This document shows, piece after piece, positions 57,255 through 64,000 of a DNA stretch of 64,000 bases. Origin of the DNA: Cryptomeria japonica. Taxonomy: Eukaryota; Streptophyta; Pinopsida; Cupressales; Cupressaceae. A program made the translations under genes and the position numbers. The notes beneath the pieces are model-generated. The model had not been told where the DNA came from and did no database searches. It saw only the letters and a list, made by a program, of their open reading frames with translations. The stretch is taken from contig NC_081415.1 of the NCBI RefSeq assembly GCF_030272615.1, forward strand, positions 366,892,167 through 366,956,166, in the 5' to 3' direction. Positions within the stretch are counted from its first letter, which is position 1; every line of letters begins with the position of its first letter.

Positions 57255-57463
57255 CTGTAATGCACACAGAGGGATTTGAATACTTACAAGAGAGCTGCCC
57301 TTCTCTCTTATCTGAGATTCTGGAAACCTTTGCAGGAGTTGAGGAAGATTCTCTCAATGTTGGTAAGAAAAGAATTAGTGGGTGGGTGCAAGTTGCAGAC
57401 AGGTCTGATGCAAATGGAAGGCGTGTAAGGTCAAGGAGTCCTTACCTTCCTCCTGATTATTGA
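57255..57463 (+). CDS. BPM-type MATH-BTB protein, exon 4 (C-terminus)
   Basis: After a 127-bp intron with acceptor TACAG, the first two bases complete an alanine codon, then VMHTEGFEYLQESCPSLLSE follows, typical of the family. The tail DANGRRVRSRS is basic, like the C-terminal region of known BPMs that can act in nuclear targeting. Stop TGA at 57461-57463. Total protein 396 residues, close to the usual length of about 400. Confidence 0.93.
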
Positions 57464-58403
57464 TGCTAAATGATCCAAGAATTGGTCTATGATAACATGT
57501 TCCTGGAGCTTGGAGGGTTACATATTTTGCTGAATTTATCTAAATATTCATTAGCCGAGTGATAGGTGAGAAATCTCCCAGTTTTGGCAGACTGAAAATT
57601 TATCTGCGATTGTTCCATAATGCACTTCAGATTTGCAGTGTTGGCTGATGTTTACGCTTTATGAAACATATTTCTTATGCAAGGGTCTGGATTCTGAAGC
57701 CAATTGTTGTGCAAACATTCAACTTCACTTGCAACTATATTCACCAGGAAATATGAATCTCGGTTTATCGAATGAGATTTTTGGACTGTATTTGAATTTG
57801 AGCCTAATTGTATATAATCATGGAACCTTTGCGTAAAGTGGGTGGAGGAAGGGCCTATTTAAAATGCTCTGTATAATACAGAATCGTATTTGTTTACATA
57901 CCTTTTTTGGGACTTTTATTTTGAGTCATTGAAAGCTACCAACGTTACTTGTTCCATGCTTTAAAAACCTTATGGAATATTAGAAACGAGAGCATTGACA
58001 AGTATTTTTCTTTTGGTTATATCTTAATAAGCCACTCTCATGGCATTGAATTATAACTCGCATGTGTATACTGTTTGCATATATTTATTAGTACATTCAA
58101 GTAGCCTCTGGTTGATGCTTCCTCTCTGAATTCGACCTCAATCTGAACCTCAACTTCAATTCAACTTACTGGTTTAGTTTTAATGAAAAATGTTCCTCGC
58201 CTTATTTATCCGTTCTTTAGAATTTCCATTATTTTAAGAATCTGTTTTGTATGGTAAAAATATGATTGCTTCTGTTCTATGATTTTTCTTAATGAGTCCA
58301 AGTAAGTGTACTTTAAAATACTTTGGCTGAATATATTTTGCATCATTTTTGGATTGTTGATGCCTTCTTTCTTGATGAGTTGTTTTACAACGTACAAACG
58401 AAG
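57464..58403 (+). other. BPM 3' UTR and downstream sequence
   Basis: The 3' UTR begins here; its end is not marked by a clear AATAAA signal. The remainder to 58403 shows no gene and no recognised repeat. Confidence 0.4.
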
Positions 58404-60376
58404 TGGATATTAGAATATTTAATTAGTTATATTTAGTTCTTTTATCAATGATCATTTAGCTTTTTAGTTTTTTAGTTCGTGAAGTGAACCTATTGCTTGT
58501 TTATTTAATATGCTTAGTTTTTTATTATTTAGCATTGTAAGCTTTAAAGCTTTTTAGTTCGATTTATCCTTTTTATAGAACATCGTCTGTAAGCTCTTTA
58601 TATACAGTTGTATATTCTTGAATAATTCATTCAATTATTTTTCATGATATCAGAGCATGGAAATTAAAAATTTCAGAAGTTTTTATTTTAATTTTTCGAA
58701 GTTTTTTTAAAGAGATTTCTTTCAAGTCTCTTTTTTGGGCGATTTTTTAGGGCATTTTGTCAGGGTTTGTGGTCAACAAATTTATGTAGGGTTCATGAAG
58801 ATTTTTGTAAGTTTTAGTGAAGATTTTTTTAGTGTACGACTCTCTTTTTTTCTCTGCCGTTTTTGCTAGGGCTTGCATCTATTTTTTGCGGATTTTTCTA
58901 CCTGTGTTTTTTTCGACGGCGCACGACCTTTTCTGGGCACGATTTGCATTCTCATGCTGGCGATTTTTTCCTAAAAATCGCGGTATTTGTGCTCGTGATT
59001 TCTAAAAATCCCTATATATCCTGCATCACAATTTCTTTTGTCTGCACTACGGCCTGTAAAAAACGTGGCTAGGGCACGATTTTTTTGTGCCTAAACAAAC
59101 TTAAGATTTTTTCGTATTATAGTGGACTTAAGTTTAAAAAAAAGTAAAAATCGTCTGATCTGTTATGCTCTAATTTTTTTTTTCTGCAGAATATTTTTTG
59201 AATTTTTTCCAGAAAAAAACATTTTATTGTAGAAATATATCTCGGGATATGAGCCAGTATAGTTTTTTAATAAAAATCAATATTATTTTCTGCATATTAT
59301 TATTTTCTGATTATTTTTCAGAAAATTTTTAGGGTTCAAATTTGTAGGAAATTTTAATTTCTAGGTTTTCAACAAACCTCAAAATTTGTGCATTGGGATT
59401 TGTGCCTTGAATTCCACACCAAGTTTTTAGACTATTTTTGAAGCTGCGTTTATTTTGATTTTTAATCAGATTCTTCTGTCTCGTACTGATCTCGTTCAAC
59501 TTCGGTTTTCATTTGACATTTTTGACCAGCATCATGTTGGAACACAAAAGTTCAACAACTGCAACTACACTTGGAAATAGTGTATATTGACCATTTTTGA
59601 GTATTGTTGCCTTGATCAGATTGTTTTAGGCAAGGCTACTCGTTCTACAACTTCAGGTGCAGATCAGGATAAATTTGATGAGCGCACTCAAGAGGCTATC
59701 ATGCTTATCAAATTATCAGATATAGATGATCAACTCCCTCAGGTGCCTTTAGGTAAAACAACAAAAGAGATCTGAGATCTCTTGAAGGATCTTCATGAAA
59801 CGTCTGACAAGAGCCAAACTATCTTTCTCGAGAATATGTTGTTTTCTATCATGATGAATGAGAAGTCATCTATCTAGGCACATCTTATGAAGATCAAGAA
59901 CATCCATGACCAATTGCAAGCTATTGGCTGCAATATGGCTAAAGAGGATATGGTAGTGATCACGTTGAAAAGCCTTCCCAGATCCTATGAGCATTTCATT
60001 GATTGCTCAATATCACTTCTACTAGTGTTGATTCGAAATTTCCTGATCTTTGCAACAAGCTTCTACAACAAGATCATTGGAAGCAATAATTTGGAAGCAA
60101 CGCTAGTTCGTCCACTGAACAAGCTTTCACAACTAAAGCTTTGGATAAGAACAAGAGTAAAGCTCCGTCCTTCCAACAGAAAGGACAAGGTCAAGGTCAA
60201 CCTCAACAGTCTTCAAAGAAGAAGAGCTTACAATGTCACAAAAGTTTGCACCCTATGATGATAAACCTTGGTCATCAATCTTGTGAAACATGGAAACAAC
60301 CTCTCAAGTGTGGGACCTTGCGTTGTGAGGTTGAATCTCCGGAGAAGGCCGACTTCCTTTTCAATCTGATGCAAAG
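58404..60376 (+). mobile_element. Decayed copia element, 5' part
   Basis: An LTR of about 241 bp (58404-58644, ending in TTCA) is followed by the primer-like site tgatatcagagcatgg (58645-58660). A gag of the UBN2 type follows. The element is cut at 60376 by a Ty3/gypsy-like LTR, and the rest is not in the window. The LTR end resembles that of the small copia element at 37470-42147, suggesting related families. Confidence 0.6.
59530..60250 (+). pseudogene. Copia gag (UBN2-type) remnant
   Basis: A translated stretch with frame breaks reads LLKDLHETSDKSQTIFLENM, then HLMKIKNIHDQLQAIGCNMA and VVITLKSLPRSYEHFI. These are the usual blocks of copia gag. A Lys/Gln-rich tail (SKAPSFQQKGQGQGQPQQ) leads toward a zinc knuckle that is no longer complete. 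Stops near 59773 and 59875 inactivate it. Confidence 0.72.
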
Positions 60377-62371
60377 TGTTGGACCAACCCAACACATGTA
60401 AAACTAATTAATTGATTTGACAAGGAAAAGGGAGAGAGAGAAGGGTTCCTGAAAGAGGGGAAAAGGGGCTTGCACCCAGATTGAAACCGTGATCTTCTTG
60501 CCTACAGCTGCACAAAAAGATCAATAAAACTACCCCAAGAATGCACAAAATCCTATTCTAATCAGTCACCTAAGTGCGAGTGAAGGCTGAAATTTTATGA
60601 GATGAGGAGAGGAACTGAGACCAGTTCATAGTCAACATCTATAGAGGGATCAACATGGCCACTTATAGCTAAGGACATCAAATCAGAAACATAATCAAAT
60701 AGGAAGGTTAAAAACTTACACAATCTGTTCAAACTGAATAAAGACAAGAAGACTAGTTTTATTCATGTAAGGGCAAGGTGAAATTTACAAGTGCGTAGAG
60801 ACATAAGAATTTTGCAAAGGAAGAGAGAAGATCCCTAAAACAAGGTAAAAAATTGCCTTTATAGTTCAGGCATAACTTAGATCGAGCTGGAGTTAAAAAC
60901 CCTAACCCTAGCTAAGGTTAAAAAATATTTGAGAGGAGAAGATCAAATCGACTGATCTGATAACGTGCTGAAACAACCTCTGGAAGTGTCCTCTGCAACA
61001 AAATCTTCACAAATCAGGGAGTAAACTCTGCGAATGATGCATCTGAGATGGTGTATGCAGACAAAAAGGTCTTCATTTTGCAATGAAGAGGCATGGGTGG
61101 CGTCCAAAATCGTCCTACACATCAAGTCTGGAGTAATGGCGGAGTCCTCTAGTAGCTAGGATGAAAATTTGATTGGATCTAGGGCGCCGACCAAGCAAAA
61201 AGATTGTTTCGACACGATAACCACCCTGCACAAAGGTATGAATGCCCAACGACCCCTGCAACTTTGAAAATCGACGGTTGATTTGAGAGATTCACACGAA
61301 GATGGACGTGCAAGATCTCTCCACACAGCTCCCTAAAAAGCTCAAATGAGCTTTAAACATGGCTGTTCGATCGAGTGCTAATGAAGATCTAACGGTCATC
61401 AGTGTCTGACGTGGTGAACCGGGTCCACATTAGATGCATCGAGCGACCGTGGAAATGGTCACATTCACCGCACTGGACAACACGGAGGTCAATTTTCTGC
61501 GCAATCTTACCCCACACAATCATCTTCATATGCTTCTGTTTGGTGCAGGATAACGAAGAACCACATTGGTGTCGTTGTTCTCTTATCCCATGTGACCCAT
61601 CGTTTGTGCTTTTGCTCAGCATGGGATAAGAAGAAACCATCTTCTTTGTTATTTTCTTATCCCGCACGACTGTTCTTTTTAACCTTTTTGCCTTACTTTT
61701 GTTATCCCGCATGATCATCTGTTTTGTTATTAACTTGCCATAGGATAAGCAAATGACCTATTGATCTTATCCCGCAGGACCTTTTCCTTTGTGCTTAACC
61801 TGCTGTGGGACGATGGGAGAAGCCCCTCTTGCTTTATTTCCTTACCCCGCATGACATCTTAGTGTGCTTTTTCTTTGGTGTGGGGTAGCAGGGGGAGGAA
61901 ACCTCGTCTTGCATGTGTTGCCCCACAACACAACCTCTTTAGCACTTTATGCTTTGTGAGATAATAGGAACATCGCCCACACTTCGCTTTCTCTTATCTC
62001 ACAAGCCTCGTTTTCTTTGATCTATACCCACGCGGGGGAAGAAAGGAATTGACTTCCTTGCCTTCCCCCGCCATCCCACGCGGGTAAAACTTGAGTCCGC
62101 CAAACCCTTAGCTTGTTGGAACTTGCTGCTATGAATAACACAGTGACCAACACAAGGCGACGAATAACATGATTTGTTATTCACACGAGATGCTAGTGTA
62201 ACTATAAGGCGCGGTTCAATAATCCTCGTGTTATTGATGTATCACATAACCCTCGTGTTATGCACCTCTTGAAAAATAAAGAAGCAACTAACTCTACTGA
62301 GTACGATAACACGACGTGTTATTCACACTAAATTCCTGGATCTGATATAAGGTTGGCACAAAAATTGCCAA
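60377..62371 (+). mobile_element. Ty3/gypsy-like 5' LTR (1,995 bp)
   Basis: It starts TGTTGGACC inside the copia gag and ends GCCAACA, a 6-bp terminal inversion (TGTTGG/CCAACA). It is directly followed by a tttctggtgactcgg primer-site motif, so it is the upstream LTR of a + strand element running out of the window. The target duplication would be caaag (60372-60376), but the far side is not visible. Its middle carries a hairpin series (61548-62330). Confidence 0.6.
61548..62330 (+). repeat. Hairpin series in the Ty3/gypsy-like LTR, ~76-bp period
   Basis: Stem pairs: ggataa/ttatcc (61548, 61588), gggataag/cttatccc (61623-61663), ggataag/cttatcc (61743-61772), tgtgggg/ccccaca (61879-61927), ttgtgagataa/ttatctcacaa (61954-62004), gcgggggaag/cttcccccgc (62032-62071), then gaataaca/tgttattc near 62161-62182 and the palindrome ataacacgacgtgttat near 62306-62322. 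Several starts are 75-78 bp apart. The stems differ in sequence but each pairs with itself. Confidence 0.8.
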
Positions 62372-62393
62372 CATTTCTGGTGACTCGGAGGGG
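62372..62393 (+). promoter_or_regulatory. Probable primer-binding site, Ty3/gypsy type
   Basis: TTTCTGGTGACTCGG followed by AGGGGGACC, directly after the LTR, resembles the ttctggcgactccgctgggg primer region of many plant Tat/Athila-type elements. Confidence 0.6.
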
Positions 62394-62989
62394 GACCTAG
62401 GCCTGCTTAGGGCAAGACTAGATGTCTTTGGGTATTCATTGGGCACGAGTCAAGGCATGAACCAGATAGATACATTCTGCCCCTGTAATTTTGTAAAAAG
62501 ATAACGAAATTTCTCCTATGCTGGAAAGAGCAAAGTGTGCACATGCACTTCTTGGAAAGCTGGAAAAAACTGAAATGAAAAATACAATGAAGCACTTGGA
62601 GGAAAAGAAATCCTACATTACCCTACTTTAACCAAACAACTTGAAGCTGCTAAACAAAACCACTCACAGATTGGTTAAAGTACCTACCCTCCCTAAATAA
62701 TGAAGGGTGATTTACATGGCTCTAAAACAAAATATACAGAGCTGGAAGATGAAGGGCAAAACAAAAACTAGTTGTCTTGCAACTCACAAACAAGTATACA
62801 TACCCCAAAAGATGGATCAGGGACATTGCTGATATGTTCTTCACTTGTAACTTGGGCATATGGCTTTGCAACTTCATATTTGGCCCCAATTATGGAGAGG
62901 TATCTGATTAGGCAGCCTCTTGATATGACAAAAATTGAACCTTCCCTACTAGCCTGCGCAGGTTCAACGATCCCCTCCACCAAAATCTG
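62394..62989 (+). other. Leader-like region of the Ty3/gypsy element
   Basis: No gag is visible on the + strand. Short frames overlap on both strands and have no recognised family. Confidence 0.35.
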
Positions 62990-63994
62990 ATCATGTCAAC
63001 CAGATTGCTCCCATCCAAAGGGCATGAACTCATCATTGAGGTTGGAACAAAAAATATCAATGATATTTGAGAACATGTGATCATTCAAATCATGATCAAC
63101 CTTTACATGTTCTACCTCAATCTCGTAATCTTGAAAATCAGAGATATAAGAAACTATATCTTCATCAATCATCTATGGTTTGTGTTCTTGTTCACTTTGA
63201 ACAACAATTTTCTACAAGTCATCCTCTTGACTCTCTAAAAATTGAGAGTCCTCACTTGTCTTCTCCTGGACTTGCACTTGACATGGCTGCAACATGTCCA
63301 AATTTGAACAAAAACCTTCCAAATCATCCCAAAATGAATCCTCCTATAATGCTTCTTCACTTTTTTGCAAAATGGGGATGATATGAGCATTGCCACAACT
63401 CTCCTAGAGGTTTGAAAAAATGGAAATGAGAGCGGAATGGAGTTCTCCCTTTGCCCCACAGTCCTCATGATTTTCCTCTGCTAATGCAGGGTCTTCCAAC
63501 ATGCTCACCATTGGTCCAGGTGAATAAAGCTCCTCTTCATCCTCAATGAAGGAGGGAAGGCGATCAAAGATGACCAGATCTTCCTCCTTGCTGCATATTT
63601 GTTCTGGTGTGGTGATTTGTTGCAATACGTCATCATTAAGCTCCTCCTGCAACACCTCAGGCTCCTCAATGTCATCTTCATCATCACTAGACCTCTTGGT
63701 ATATATATGGGGAGGATGAGCTCCATTTGCCCTCCAAACAATAGGTCCATCCTTGCAAAGGCGGATCTCAATAGGGCCAGACCATTGAGGGGCCTAAAAA
63801 ATAGGATCCTGCACATCCATAGCTGACATTCCCATGAAACTTGGGACATTGAAATTAGAGCTCTCCTGGATAGGCTCAGTGTAAGGGTGGATCTGCTCAA
63901 GGATAGGCTCCTCAACAGATCTAGGAGGGCTCCCCTGGATGAAACTTGGAAATCTTCTTTTAGGGGGAATAGGAGCAGAGACCTCCATCTGCAT
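62990..63994 (-). pseudogene. Long acidic ORF antisense to the Ty3/gypsy element
   Basis: Minus-strand frames 63794-63994, 63404-63655 and a continuation toward 62990 read as one protein with a few stops and frame changes. Seen: APIPPKRRFPSFIQGSPP, then SSDDEDDIEEPEVLQEEL, FDRLPSFIEDEEELYSPGP, and later SFWDDLEGFCSNLDMLQ and DFQDYEIEVEHVKVDHDLND. It is rich in Glu and Asp, with repeated (F/L)PSFI phrases. Codon periodicity looks protein-like, unlike the flanking sequence. Antisense ORFs are known in some Tat-lineage elements, usually near pol. No function is assigned. It may continue past the window edge. Confidence 0.5.
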
Positions 63995-64000
63995 GATTTT

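Noticed and set aside
57200-57463. Independent ORF starting at 57200
   Set aside because: It is exon 4 of the BPM gene plus intron sequence; the true exon starts at 57255.

Overview
The window reads as nuclear DNA of a large-genome seed plant, most likely a gymnosperm such as a conifer. This is an inference. It rests on one plant gene whose first intron is 42.4 kb, on many old and decayed LTR elements and LINEs, and on the AT-rich, repeat-filled background. There are no bacterial genes, and I recognise no tRNA or rRNA genes.

The only intact host gene I can support is a BPM-type MATH-BTB protein on the + strand, a CUL3 ubiquitin-ligase substrate adaptor. Its four coding exons are 13614-13969, 56388-56736, 56851-57127 and 57255-57463. 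Reading phases match across all three GT-AG introns and give 396 residues. Intron 1 (13970-56387) holds most of the window.

Upstream of the gene (1-13613): an inverted repeat of retroelement leader sequence (1-2280), then a minus-strand L1-type LINE (LINE-A, about 3448-13200). LINE-A is split by a 4.87-kb solo LTR (5286-10158, target duplication ggact). That LTR carries about a dozen and a half conserved hairpins, many spaced 166 bp apart.

Intron 1 in order: about 2.1 kb with little recognisable; a 3.45-kb Ty3/gypsy-like relic in which a 50-bp minisatellite sits where pol should be (16115-19566, duplication cttaa); a tandem duplication (19740-20261); LTR-like debris with hairpins (about 20.6-22.9 kb); then a 26.3-kb nested complex. 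The complex is a minus-strand SIRE-like Ty1/copia element (24868-51142, duplication gtagc). Its left LTR holds LINE-B (25266-27357) and copia-1 (29198-34309). Its right LTR holds a small copia/TRIM-like element (37470-42147), whose own LTR contains a Helitron-like insert (37776-41025). The right LTR also holds a second solo LTR (44571-50915), which contains a hAT transposon (45381-48683). Each SIRE LTR supplies the empty site for insertions in the other. The complex sits inside or beside a second, older hAT relic (51148-53110). An inverted hAT end lies at 53907-54165.

Downstream of the gene: a decayed copia gag (58404-60376), cut by a Ty3/gypsy-like LTR (60377-62371). That LTR has its own series of hairpins about 76 bp apart. 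A primer-binding site follows it, and then a long interrupted ORF on the opposite strand (about 62990-63994) running to the window edge.

The strongest unusual signals are the two unrelated-looking hairpin series inside LTRs. Stem pairing is kept while stem sequence changes.
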